The notes below the pieces were generated by a model. That model was not told where the DNA came from, did no database searches, and saw only the letters and a list, made by a program, of their open reading frames with translations. Source: Candidatus Saccharimonadota bacterium (GTDB taxonomy: Bacteria; Patescibacteriota; Saccharimonadia; Saccharimonadales; Saccharimonadaceae). Taken from it: a stretch of DNA of 58,628 bases. The position numbers and the translations under genes were made by a program. Position 1 is the stretch's first letter. Each line of letters starts with the position of its first letter. Below, piece by piece: positions 1-6,842 of this stretch. The stretch is from positions 1-58,628 of the forward strand of contig JAFUAT010000007.1 in the NCBI GenBank assembly GCA_017460625.1, written 5' to 3'.

Positions 1-130
1 ACCGCCCGTCAAACCATGAGAGTCACCAACACCCGAAGTCCGCCTCGGCGGCCTAAGGTGGGGGAGATGATTGGGGTTAAGTCGTAACAAGGCATCGGTA
101 CGAGAACGTGTCGATGGATTACCTCCTTTC
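1..130 (+). rRNA. 16S ribosomal RNA, 3' end (partial)
   Basis: The conserved helix-44 strand AAGTCGTAACAAGG lies at about 80-93, and the anti-Shine-Dalgarno core ACCTCCTTTC at 121-130 closes the molecule; the 5' part lies outside the window. The 3' tail reads GGATTACCTCC instead of the usual GGATCACCTCC, and the stretch after AACAAGG is GCATCGGTA rather than the common GTAACCGTA, a divergence compatible with Saccharibacteria. The exact 3' end is uncertain by a few bases. No spacer tRNA or 23S gene follows. Confidence 0.95.
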
Positions 131-290
131 TTGAGAAGGAATTAGACGTCTGAACTCCTCTAGGAGAACAGATAGTCAAGTCGGTTACGGTTGTATCTAA
201 AAGCTTAAGACACAACATTTTCTGGTTTACCAGACGTAATGAAAGCTAACACACGAATTACGATATGATTGCACAGCTAAGTTGTTAAAC

Positions 291-319
291 AAAAAACCGC
301 CCGCCAGGGCGGTTTTTTT
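291..319 (+). terminator. Intrinsic terminator ending the 16S transcript
   Basis: CCGCCC (297-302) pairs with GGGCGG (307-312) around a GCCA loop, preceded by six A and followed by seven T. A terminator about 165 bp after the 16S end implies that the rRNA transcript stops before any 23S gene. The A-tract lets it also serve the oppositely oriented gene at 357-719. Confidence 0.9.
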
Positions 320-356
320 GTTACTAATAAAGCTTGGCGGTGCTAAAACAAATCAT

Positions 357-719
357 CTACCTTTCATCACCCGCACCGACCAGAGTTCCTCGCTTTTTTC
401 GGCTCGCTAATTTATCTAGATTCATTTGGGCCAACTCGCTTAAAGGCATATCAAGATATAAAGACACCTCCGCCACATACCAAAGCACATCGCCAAGCTC
501 TTTAAGGAGTGAAATTCTGTCTTCTGCATCGAACTCACCTCGCTTATCTCGCATAATTTTTTTAACTTTATCGGCAAATTCGCCAGATTCTCCCGCGAGC
601 CCCAGCACCTTATCTATAAATTCTGGCACATTTAAAGTTTTCTTAGACATGATTAGTCCCATATTATTTACACCAAGGTCTGTGGTCTTAGCTTGTTTTT
701 GATAGTCATCAAATTCCAT
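357..719 (-). CDS. MazG-like nucleoside triphosphate pyrophosphohydrolase
   Basis: A 120-aa all-alpha protein of the MazG/dUTPase-C-like family, which hydrolyses (d)NTPs to monophosphate and pyrophosphate in house-cleaning roles. The metal-binding signature is visible as GESGE near residues 43-47 and KELGDVLWY near 75-83, matching the family's ExxE...ExxD arrangement. The length fits a single-domain MazG-like protein rather than full-length MazG. The start has a strong AGGAGG six bases upstream. It is divergent from the TrmH-type gene, with which it shares a 10-bp palindromic promoter core. The substrate cannot be deduced. Confidence 0.85.
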   Translation of the reverse strand: MEFDDYQKQAKTTDLGVNNMGLIMSKKTLNVPEFIDKVLGLAGESGEFADKVKKIMRDKRGEFDAEDRISLLKELGDVLWYVAEVSLYLDMPLSELAQMNLDKLASRKKRGTLVGAGDER

Positions 720-736
720 TTTTCCTCCTTATCTGT

Positions 737-746
737 TATAATTATA
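737..746. promoter_or_regulatory. Overlapping divergent -10 elements
   Basis: TATAAT on the plus strand (737-742) and TATAAT on the minus strand (741-746) overlap in one palindrome, TATAATTATA. The plus copy lies 9 bases before the ATG at 752, so that mRNA would have almost no leader. The minus copy lies 21 bases before the ATG at 719 and leaves room for its AGGAGG. The two genes must compete for polymerase at the same site. Confidence 0.65.
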
Positions 747-751
747 ACACA

Positions 752-1285
752 ATGGAAAAAGTGGAAGATACCAGAAATCTTATCGATGAGTTCAAAGGAA
801 AGGAAAATGAACAAATTTTTTATGCGCTCTCAAAGACCAGGAACTCTCTAGAAATTGCCATCGAAAACGTTGAACATGATTTTAACATCGGCTCAATCGT
901 TCGCACGGCCAACTCGTTTAACGTATCAAAAGTTCATATCATTGGCAAGAAAAAATACAATCGTCGTGGCGCCATGTGTACCGATAAATATTTAGAAATC
1001 ATCCACCATCCCAGTCTAGAAGATTTTTTAAAAACTCAAGAAAATAGGGAACTAATCGCAATAGAAAACAACTTAGAAAATGCCAAACCTTTGCACGAAA
1101 AATCATTCAAAGAAAACACTACTTTAATTCTTGGCTCAGAAAACAGCGGCATTTCAAAAGAACTACTAGCTCACGCCACCGAAATTCGCTATATTGAATC
1201 TTTCGGCTCAACCCGTTCAGTCAATGTTGGCGCCGCTGCCGCCATTGCTATGTATGAGTGGATACGCCAAATTGTCTTAAAATAA
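752..1285 (+). CDS. TrmH/SpoU-family RNA 2'-O-methyltransferase
   Basis: A 177-aa SPOUT-superfamily enzyme expected to transfer a methyl group from S-adenosylmethionine to a ribose 2'-OH of tRNA or rRNA. The three family motifs are present: the motif-1 asparagine/arginine stretch DFNIGSIVRTANSF (about 41-54), motif 2 LILGSENSGIS (about 126-136) and motif 3 STRSVNVGAAAAIAMYEW (about 153-170), which forms the trefoil-knot cofactor pocket. It lacks the N-terminal substrate-binding extension of RlmB, so the target (tRNA G18 or rRNA) is open. The start follows the promoter core by 9 bases without an SD, suggesting a leaderless message. Confidence 0.88.
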   Translation: MEKVEDTRNLIDEFKGKENEQIFYALSKTRNSLEIAIENVEHDFNIGSIVRTANSFNVSKVHIIGKKKYNRRGAMCTDKYLEIIHHPSLEDFLKTQENRELIAIENNLENAKPLHEKSFKENTTLILGSENSGISKELLAHATEIRYIESFGSTRSVNVGAAAAIAMYEWIRQIVLK

Positions 1286-1519
1286 CTATTTACCAGTAAT
1301 AATATTTACGAGTATTGTTAGAATAAAAGTGTGCAAATTCATCGCCACAAGCAGCCCTACCACGATGGTAATAACGCCGAATAGTTTTACGTGCTCATAA
1401 GAAGAAACACCATTGGCCAAGTTTTCTGCGATTTGACGGTGAAAAAACACCACCGCTCCTCCTGCCGCAGCAATTAAAAGTCCGCCAAACAACCATCCGA
1501 TACTGAAAGTAAAATCCAT
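1286..1519 (-). CDS. Small two-helix membrane protein, unknown function
   Basis: I do not recognise this 77-aa protein. It has two hydrophobic segments, roughly residues 5-24 and 46-70, separated by a short polar loop, so it is probably an inner-membrane hairpin. The start at 1519 is preferred over an upstream in-frame ATG at 1537 because TATAAT (1531-1526 on this strand) lies exactly six bases before it; the upstream ATG would lie outside the transcript. It ends one base after the stop of the convergent methyltransferase gene. Confidence 0.6.
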   Translation of the reverse strand: MDFTFSIGWLFGGLLIAAAGGAVVFFHRQIAENLANGVSSYEHVKLFGVITIVVGLLVAMNLHTFILTILVNIITGK

Positions 1520-1613
1520 ATAACCATTATACCACATTCAAACAAAGAAAATCATGCCGTCTGCTCATTGTTTATGATATAATTTAAACATAAAAGTTAT
1601 AAAAAGGAATTCT

Positions 1614-2366
1614 ATGGAACAAAATTCACCATTTGGCACTGCTGCACCTACGGCAGCACCAAATACACCACCAGTTTCGGCGCCAACTATGCCAACCGAA
1701 ACGCCTGCTACATCAGCACCAACTACGCCAACCGAAACACCAACCATGTCAGTTACATCGGCATCGACTTTTACAAACGGCAAACAGAAGAAAGGCCCAA
1801 TGATTGCTATTATCATCATGGCTGTTCTTACGCTGTGCGGTGCCGGTTTTGGTATTTTTGGGATAATGCAAAGCTCAAATAAAGACAGCGAAATCTCAAA
1901 TCTAAAAACTCAGGTCGCCAACTTAAAATCACAAGCCAAAAATAAAGAGTCAGAAGATGGCGCAAACTATTTAAATAACTTACTCGCGAACATCGAAGAA
2001 ATAGGAGATTTAACTTACGGCGTTAAAACCGCCAAAATTTCCGACGAACAGTACATTTATGCCGAAATTGATAGTAACGCAAATCTACTCTTTGGTCGCC
2101 TAGAAAACCTTCAGGCCATCGCCGAAGATGTTGTGTTTGCAGATTTCTTGTACGAAGGCCAAGCCGGTGAATCACTCTACTTTATTAGAAGTGATGGCAC
2201 GGTCGGTGCAGTAAAAAATGCCACAAGCATCAATTACGACACTGAAACACCACAAGTCGAAGAAATAGCCATAGATTCCGAAATTATATCTATAAACAAC
2301 ATTATGACCGCTGATGGTTATGATATTGTCTTCATAGATTTCGATGGTAACTTTATAGAGCTATAA
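1614..2366 (+). CDS. Single-pass membrane protein with Pro/Thr-rich N-terminus
   Basis: A 250-aa protein of unknown function. Residues 2-55 are a low-complexity Ala/Pro/Thr region with an imperfectly repeated PTETP unit. A membrane helix follows at about 63-85, then a short coiled coil (SEISNLKTQVANLKSQ) and a C-terminal domain of about 130 residues presumably outside the cell. AAGGAATT precedes the ATG by four bases and TATAAT lies at about 1577. The arrangement (cytoplasmic disordered tail, helix, extracellular domain) is common in CPR proteins of unknown role. Confidence 0.65.
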   Translation: MEQNSPFGTAAPTAAPNTPPVSAPTMPTETPATSAPTTPTETPTMSVTSASTFTNGKQKKGPMIAIIIMAVLTLCGAGFGIFGIMQSSNKDSEISNLKTQVANLKSQAKNKESEDGANYLNNLLANIEEIGDLTYGVKTAKISDEQYIYAEIDSNANLLFGRLENLQAIAEDVVFADFLYEGQAGESLYFIRSDGTVGAVKNATSINYDTETPQVEEIAIDSEIISINNIMTADGYDIVFIDFDGNFIEL

Positions 2367-2475
2367 CTCTTACAAATAGCAACAATCTGGGAAATATGCT
2401 ATAATTTTAGTAGCGATTGGAGTGTGATCGAGTAGTTTAAATTTTGTGCTAAATAATTTGAAGGGGGGTGAGAAA

Positions 2476-3462
2476 GTGAGTGGCAGAAAACAACAATTTT
2501 TTGATGAATTGGTGAAGAAGACGAAAGAGCTTGGCCGTGAAGTAACATTTCAAGAAATGGAAGAAGATCCAGGCATGCCATCGCCGAATAATTACGCGTA
2601 CTATTATGGCTCTTTTTCAAACGCGGCAAAGGTAGCTCATAACTATGTACTAAATGGTGGTAAAGCAAAAACCAAAAAGAGCACCTCAGGGGTTAGTCAA
2701 ACTTCTGGAACGCGAATGAGCGGATTAAGTCCAGAAAGAGAAGCTGCAATAATCGAAGAATTCGTGGATATGTACATTGCGGCAGGCGGAGAGATGCCTT
2801 CACTTCGAAAAATCAAGAAAAATCCCTTGATTTCGGAAAAAGAAGTAGCGATCGCCAGAAAAACTAGACTAGTCGATGAGCGGGTAATCAGAAGACTCGC
2901 CGAAGAGAAGACAGGACGTAAATTTATGAGTCAACATGAGCGACGAACAGCACGTCAGAGAGAAACCATCTCTGCAAAAAAGGAGGGAAGAGAGATGAAC
3001 GAAAATGCAGAAGAAACCAAGACTGTAGAAAAGATAGTCGATACACCAAAGAGCAGAAAGCGCTGGAGTGCTAAAGAAGTGGCCAAAGCTGTAGCAACGT
3101 ATTGGGCTGAACACGAGGAACTCCCGCCTGCACGAAGATACAACGACGTGGAAAAGGAGTTCGGCTTGCCGCCATACACTGTAATCCGAAGAATTCTCGG
3201 GAATGATCGTGAAAGATGGCTTGATGTTGCTAGTGCGATACTAAATGATGGAGAAACAGTGGTCAAAAAACCAGAGCCAAAAGAAATTAGCGTGCAACAG
3301 AAAAGAGAACTAAAAACAATCGACGAACTAACAGAACTCTTAAAGGAGGGCGGCGCATTAGAATCTGTCATTAAAATGGTTGGACCGATAGAGCTGAATG
3401 CTACATACCGATACAAACTTGGTAACATGCCAATTCTCATCAAGATCGAAACAGAAAAATAG
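2476..3462 (+). CDS. Protein with three homing-endonuclease-associated (HNH) repeats
   Basis: A 328-aa protein made of at least three copies of a small helical module that resembles the homing endonuclease associated repeat: residues about 5-55 (with a typical P-x-Y...FGS-like core, YYYGSFSNAAKVA), about 75-130, and about 185-245 (PPYTVIRRILGN). Such modules bind DNA next to HNH or LAGLIDADG nucleases, but no HNH core (His-Asn-His) is visible here, so a DNA-binding protein without its own nuclease is the better guess. The GTG start is chosen because GGGGGGTGA lies five bases upstream; TATAAT lies near 2399. A terminator follows directly. Confidence 0.55.
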   Translation: MSGRKQQFFDELVKKTKELGREVTFQEMEEDPGMPSPNNYAYYYGSFSNAAKVAHNYVLNGGKAKTKKSTSGVSQTSGTRMSGLSPEREAAIIEEFVDMYIAAGGEMPSLRKIKKNPLISEKEVAIARKTRLVDERVIRRLAEEKTGRKFMSQHERRTARQRETISAKKEGREMNENAEETKTVEKIVDTPKSRKRWSAKEVAKAVATYWAEHEELPPARRYNDVEKEFGLPPYTVIRRILGNDRERWLDVASAILNDGETVVKKPEPKEISVQQKRELKTIDELTELLKEGGALESVIKMVGPIELNATYRYKLGNMPILIKIETEK

Positions 3463-3470
3463 CACAAAAT

Positions 3471-3497
3471 AAACCCCCGGTCACCCGGGGGTTTTAC
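3471..3497. terminator. Bidirectional intrinsic terminator
   Basis: CCCCCGG (3474-3480) and CCGGGGG (3485-3491) form a GC stem with a four-base loop, flanked by AAA and TTTT. It ends the preceding gene on the plus strand and, read from the other side, could end the tRNA-Ala/tRNA-Ile transcript on the minus strand. Confidence 0.85.
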
Positions 3498-3512
3498 CTG
3501 GTATAATTTGTT

Positions 3513-3670
3513 AGTAAAAATCGCATAGATTGGTGTTTTCTTCTTGCGAAGCGCTATTTCCGATAGAGCGAGCAAGAAAAAACGCCAAGATAGGCGATTT
3601 TTACAACAAATTGGTGGGGATATGTGGACTTGCCCGCGCAAGCACCACAGTCCCACTTTTTTATTTTTTT
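3513..3670 (+). ncRNA. Candidate small RNA with own promoter, two hairpins and terminator
   Basis: TATAAT at 3502-3507 is followed by a nearly continuous hairpin (arms 3507-3524 and 3594-3610, continued inwards by GGTGTTTTCTTCTTGC against GCAAGAAAAAACGCC). A second hairpin at 3614-3656 (TGTGG with CCACA, CTTG with CAAG, outer GTGGGGA with TCCCAC) is followed by 13 T in 14 bases, a textbook terminator. A transcript of about 155 nt would result. No ORF in it looks real. Its segment 3610-3632 is identical to the antisense of the 3' end of the neighbouring tRNA-Ile. A 6S-like role is conceivable from the long duplex, but it is shorter than usual; I do not recognise the family. Confidence 0.55.
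3610..3632. repeat. Duplicate of the tRNA-Ile 3' end (23 bp, matches 3681-3703)
   Basis: The 23 bases at 3610-3632 are identical to 3681-3703, which covers the encoded CCA, discriminator, acceptor strand and T-stem of tRNA-Ile. A further shared ACCACAG follows in both, with an insertion in this copy. It may be the scar of a former tRNA-targeted integration (a distal att site) or part of a functional antisense RNA; here it forms the 5' arm of the small-RNA terminator hairpin. Confidence 0.8.
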
Positions 3671-3682
3671 GTGAAACAAAAT

Positions 3683-3759
3683 TGGTGGGGATATGTGGAC
3701 TTGAACCACAGACCTCGTCATTATCAGTGACGCGCTCTAACCAGCTGAGCTATATCCCC
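3683..3759 (-). tRNA. tRNA-Ile (GAT)
   Basis: Read on the minus strand, acceptor GGGGATA pairs with TATCCCC; the D-arm is GCTC...GAGC; the anticodon stem CGTCA/TGACG carries loop CTGATAA with anticodon GAT; the T-arm is TGTGG-TTCAAGT-CCACA. The 3' CCA is encoded (3683-3685). It lies five bases after tRNA-Ala in the same transcript. This Ile/Ala pair usually sits in the 16S-23S spacer but is here separated from, and opposite to, the 16S gene. Confidence 0.97.
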
Positions 3760-3764
3760 AAATA

Positions 3765-3841
3765 TGGTGGAGTAACAGGGACTCAAACCCTGGACCTCCG
3801 CCTTGCAAAGGCGGCGCTCTAATCAACTGAGCTATTACCCC
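3765..3841 (-). tRNA. tRNA-Ala (TGC)
   Basis: On the minus strand acceptor GGGGTAA pairs with TTACTCC (one G-T pair), the D-arm is GCTC...GAGC, anticodon stem CCGCC/GGCGG with loop TTTGCAA gives anticodon TGC, and the T-arm is CAGGG-TTTGAGT-CCCTG. CCA is encoded at 3765-3767. It is the promoter-proximal gene of the two-tRNA unit. Confidence 0.97.
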
Positions 3842-3939
3842 ATAAAAATGTGCAATGTACTTTAAATTTTACACCAAACACCCTAAAAAATCAAGAGTCA
3901 TGCTATAATATAATCTATAAAACTTGCGTTATCTCTGTC

Positions 3940-5109
3940 ATGAATAAGAAAAAATTAATAGTTATTAGTGTTCTAGGTGTCATATTGATTTTTTCGTCTT
4001 TAGTTTTATACAAAATGTTTACCCAATCCACCGAAATCACGCTTAGTCAAACAGCAACTTTACCAACCCCTATAGATATTTCAGAATTCCTACCTGGCGA
4101 TTATCGTGCTAAGGCCGCCGCTCTAGATGGAAAGGTAATTCAAGAAACAAACAAAACCCTTCTGCCAACTGCATCAACTGCCAAAATAATACTAAGTCTT
4201 GCCATTATGGAAAAGAAACCATTTTCTCTAGGTGAAGAAGGGGAGCGAATTACAATATCCCCAGAATCCTACGAAAAATATCTTTGGTACATCAGTCATA
4301 ACGGCTCTACGACCAAAGTCTTAATAGGGGAACAAATCAGCCAATATGACGCCATCGCTTCCGTTTTAATGGTTTCTTCAAACAACATGGCCGATACACT
4401 TGCTACCTGGGCTTTTGGTAGTATGGATGAATACCGTTCCTATGCTACCGAGATGCTAGCACGACTTGGAGCTACAGATACAATTATAGGTACCGATGCT
4501 AGCGGTTATAGCGAAACGACGATTTCAACCGCTAGCGATCTTTGCATTATTGCAACCGCGCTCCTAAGAAATCCTGTTTTAAGGGAAATTGTTGGTCAAA
4601 AAACATATTCTGTTCCAGTGGCTGGCTTGCTTGAAAACACAAACAAAATTCTAGGTGAACCCTTAGGAGACAGCGTGGCAGTTTCCGGTGTTAAAACGGG
4701 CTATATCGGCGACATTTCAGGCTACAATCTTGTCAGCGCCTATGAATATGATGGCCATATCATTGTTTTGACGCTGCTTGGAGCCACCTCGCGTGCTAGT
4801 TCCTTTGAAGGGAGCAAAAACGAGCTCATTCGTTTATTCAGCGAGCTAAAAAGCTCAGTAATTGTAAAAAGTGGTGAAAACGTCGGCTACTACGAAACTT
4901 GGTGGAACGGTCGTCATGATATCGTCGCAGAAGAAAATCTATCAGCCATTATTCTAGAAGATCAAGAAAATAGCATCACGCTAAGCGAACAGGGGCTGAC
5001 AGTTATAGTAAACGGGGAAGAGCATCATATAAAAACTACCCACGATGCATTTGATAATGCTCCAAATATCTGGCAGCGCTTTCTTCATCTCTTTGGCTGG
5101 CACGCCTAG
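3940..5109 (+). CDS. D-alanyl-D-alanine carboxypeptidase (peptidase S11)
   Basis: A 389-aa penicillin-binding protein of the DacA/S11 type that trims the terminal D-Ala from peptidoglycan stem peptides outside the membrane. An N-terminal membrane anchor spans about residues 4-23. The catalytic motifs are in order: SxxK as STAK (about 79-82), SxN as SSNNMAD (about 147-153) and KTG as GVKTGYIGDISG (about 256-267). A C-terminal beta-rich region follows. The ATG at 3940 is chosen because the anchor begins there and TATAAT (3904-3909) lies upstream; codons before it would lie before the transcript start. No clear SD is visible. An intrinsic terminator follows. Confidence 0.9.
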   Translation: MNKKKLIVISVLGVILIFSSLVLYKMFTQSTEITLSQTATLPTPIDISEFLPGDYRAKAAALDGKVIQETNKTLLPTASTAKIILSLAIMEKKPFSLGEEGERITISPESYEKYLWYISHNGSTTKVLIGEQISQYDAIASVLMVSSNNMADTLATWAFGSMDEYRSYATEMLARLGATDTIIGTDASGYSETTISTASDLCIIATALLRNPVLREIVGQKTYSVPVAGLLENTNKILGEPLGDSVAVSGVKTGYIGDISGYNLVSAYEYDGHIIVLTLLGATSRASSFEGSKNELIRLFSELKSSVIVKSGENVGYYETWWNGRHDIVAEENLSAIILEDQENSITLSEQGLTVIVNGEEHHIKTTHDAFDNAPNIWQRFLHLFGWHA

Positions 5110-5133
5110 ACATCGTTATATATAAAACAAGAG

Positions 5134-5168
5134 AAAACCGCCTATAATGTTGGGAGAGGGGCGGTTTT
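5134..5168. terminator. Terminator hairpin after the carboxypeptidase gene
   Basis: AAAACCGCC (5134-5142) pairs with GGCGGTTTT (5160-5168) across a 17-base loop. The T-run is only four long, so efficiency is uncertain. Confidence 0.6.
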
Positions 5169-5181
5169 CCAGGTCATACAT

Positions 5182-5221
5182 ATAACTTGTGCAGCCTCGC
5201 AGTTTAATCTGCGCAAGTTAT
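5182..5221. other. Inverted repeat of 13 bp, unknown role
   Basis: ATAACTTGTGCAG (5182-5194) is complementary with one mismatch to CTGCGCAAGTTAT (5209-5221). No T-run follows. It sits in a 290-bp spacer that otherwise holds the preceding terminator, one TTGTTCGG motif (5294) and the promoter at 5312-5340; it may be a regulator site or an RNA hairpin. Confidence 0.45.
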
Positions 5222-5311
5222 CTCTAGTATATATCACGTGATGCATAATGTCAATACCTTTTTTCCACATTTTGTGCATAATTTTTAAAAAACTTGTTCG
5301 GGAAAAACCTA

Positions 5312-5340
5312 TTGACAAAACGAAAGCGGTATGATATAAT
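5312..5340 (+). promoter_or_regulatory. Consensus sigma-70-type promoter
   Basis: TTGACA (5312-5317) and TATAAT (5335-5340) are both perfect and separated by 17 bases, the strongest promoter seen in the window. It drives the small KGG protein gene, with a leader of about 50 nt, and suggests high expression. Confidence 0.9.
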
Positions 5341-5396
5341 TAAAACAATCACTAAAAAGTGTGTTAATTGTTATTGGTGGGCAGAAGGAAGGACAA

Positions 5397-5594
5397 ATGT
5401 CTGGAACTAAAGCCGGCGGTATGAAAGCAGCCGCTACTAACAAAGCGAAATACGGTAAAGAATTTTATGCTCGTATTGGTAAAAAAGGTGGCCAAAATGG
5501 TCACACTGGTGGTTTTGCCGCTAATCCAGCTCTTGCTCGTGTAGCGGGCGCTAAAGGTGGTCGTATCTCACGTCGTGGCCCAGCTAAGAAATAG
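5397..5594 (+). CDS. Small basic KGG-motif (stress-protein-like) protein
   Basis: A 65-aa protein rich in Lys, Gly and Ala. The segment RIGKKGGQNGHTGG and the later GAKGGRISRRG are the paired KGG-type motifs of the general-stress/conidiation-like repeat family. Its biochemical role is not known; basic composition hints at nucleic-acid binding. AAGGAAGGA five bases before the ATG decides the start over the upstream in-frame ATG. With the perfect promoter in front it is probably abundant. Its last 11 bases overlap the convergent metallopeptidase gene. Confidence 0.7.
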   Translation: MSGTKAGGMKAAATNKAKYGKEFYARIGKKGGQNGHTGGFAANPALARVAGAKGGRISRRGPAKK

Positions 5595-5979
5595 GGCAGT
5601 GCCAGATACCATCAGGGGTTTGAAATCGCGTTAGTCCGCACTCTGGACAACGCGATTTTTGATGTAACCAATCTCTATACGTGTCTAATTCTTCTTGTAT
5701 CAAATCTTTGTCTATCTCGACCCCATAAACAGTACAAAGCTCGCGTGCCTTCTCCCAGGCCTGGACTTCCATCTTAAGCCGCCCAACTTCTGTTTTAAAA
5801 GTTCGGTGGTGTGAGAGCGCATGCCCAAGCTCATGCAGCATCAACAAACAGTCAGAAACTTCTTCAGAATCTTTTTTATAAATTATCGTTCTCGGTGGAC
5901 GATAAGAGAATTTTGCCCCAGCTACAAACCTATAATCAGGGTAATCACTCTTGAGTTTTGCCAAAAAGGTAGCATCCAT
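5584..5979 (-). CDS. HExxH zinc metallopeptidase-like protein with C-terminal zinc knuckle
   Basis: A 131-aa protein whose segment LLMLHELGHALSHH (about 45-58) is a gluzincin HExxH helix of the kind found in IrrE/ImmA-like and SprT-like families. The extreme C-terminus, CPECGLTRF...WHCP, holds a CxxC and a further Cys that look like a small zinc ribbon. The likely role is proteolysis of a regulator, but no target gene adjoins it. The start overlaps the end of the ROK gene by 35 bases, so the two form one transcript from the promoter before 6712. Confidence 0.6.
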   Translation of the reverse strand: MDATFLAKLKSDYPDYRFVAGAKFSYRPPRTIIYKKDSEEVSDCLLMLHELGHALSHHRTFKTEVGRLKMEVQAWEKARELCTVYGVEIDKDLIQEELDTYRDWLHQKSRCPECGLTRFQTPDGIWHCPIS

Positions 5980-6712
5980 AAATCACCGATTCCAGCGGCC
6001 GTCGCGGCCGACGATACCGCACCCCACCATTTTTGGGTAAATATTTTACATACAGCTTAAAAATTTTACCAAGCGGTCCACCAAGGATGATCGTGTCAGG
6101 TTTGTACTCTTTAATTATGTCTGGGATGCCAAGATAAACCCGCTCTGCGATAGACATCATTGCCTTCTTACCCCTTAGCTCTGTTGCCATATCCACATGG
6201 AAAGCCCTCTCAAGCGCGCTAGAAGCTGCCAAATCCTCCCATTCGGCCGTTTTCCCATCTAGTTTATAAATTTTGTGTCCAGGCTCCAACTTATCAGATT
6301 CCGCCAGTAGTTTGCCCCTGGAAGCAACCCCACCGCCAATTCCGGTAGAAAAAGTAAGAAAAACCGTCTTGCCAGGCAATCTGTATGATTCATATACTGC
6401 AGCAAGATTTGCATCATTTTCAAAATAAATTGGACAGCTGAACAATTCTTGTAAAACATTTACCAGGGAGAAATTGCCCCAATCACGATTACCGAACCGG
6501 ACTGAACAATTTTTTTGTACAACACCAGGAACGGCTACAACCACAGCCTTTAACTGGTATTTACGAAATCTCTGTAGAGCCATTAGAAGCTCCTTTAAAA
6601 ATCGCTCTTTTTTCCAAGAGGTCTTAAATTTAACTCTTCTTAGCACCCGCCCCCGTTTAGAGAAGAGCGCGATTAATGTTTTTGTACCTCCAATATCTAT
6701 CGCTAAATACAT
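5945..6712 (-). CDS. ROK-family sugar kinase-like protein
   Basis: A 255-aa member of the ROK (repressor/ORF/kinase) family, ATP-dependent sugar kinases of the actin fold. The phosphate-1 motif AIDIGGTKT is at residues 4-12, the sugar-binding ENDANLAA at about 98-105, the phosphate-2 motif STGIGGG at about 122-128, EPGH at about 143-146 and the adenosine motif ILGGPLG near 209-215. The family's zinc motif CxCGxxGCxE after EPGH is missing, and the protein is about 50 residues shorter than typical glucokinases, so activity and substrate are uncertain. TATAAT lies exactly six bases before the ATG, indicating a leaderless mRNA. Confidence 0.8.
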   Translation of the reverse strand: MYLAIDIGGTKTLIALFSKRGRVLRRVKFKTSWKKERFLKELLMALQRFRKYQLKAVVVAVPGVVQKNCSVRFGNRDWGNFSLVNVLQELFSCPIYFENDANLAAVYESYRLPGKTVFLTFSTGIGGGVASRGKLLAESDKLEPGHKIYKLDGKTAEWEDLAASSALERAFHVDMATELRGKKAMMSIAERVYLGIPDIIKEYKPDTIILGGPLGKIFKLYVKYLPKNGGVRYRRPRRPLESVIYGCYLFGKTQE

Positions 6713-6718
6713 ATTTCG

Positions 6719-6761
6719 ATTATACTACACTCTAGACATTTTGGGGAGTTTTTGCTATAAT
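6719..6761. promoter_or_regulatory. Divergent promoters of the ROK and rpsA genes
   Basis: The minus-strand TATAAT (6724-6719) gives a leaderless ROK transcript. The plus-strand TATAAT (6756-6761, in TGCTATAAT) starts the rpsA transcript about 75 bases before its ATG. Confidence 0.7.
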
Positions 6762-6774
6762 AAAATCAGATTTG

Positions 6775-6820
6775 GGCTCATTCAAAGATGTCGCTTCCAG
6801 GCGATTTCTCTGAATGAGCC
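6775..6820 (+). promoter_or_regulatory. Hairpin in the rpsA mRNA leader
   Basis: GGCTCATTCA (6775-6784) pairs perfectly with TGAATGAGCC (6811-6820), and TCGC/GCGA can continue inside. The stem ends 22 bases before the start codon and has no T-run, so it is a structured leader, not a terminator. Feedback control by S1 on its own leader is known in other bacteria; here that is inference. Confidence 0.6.
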
Positions 6821-6842
6821 TAAAGAAAGGAAAGTTATAATT

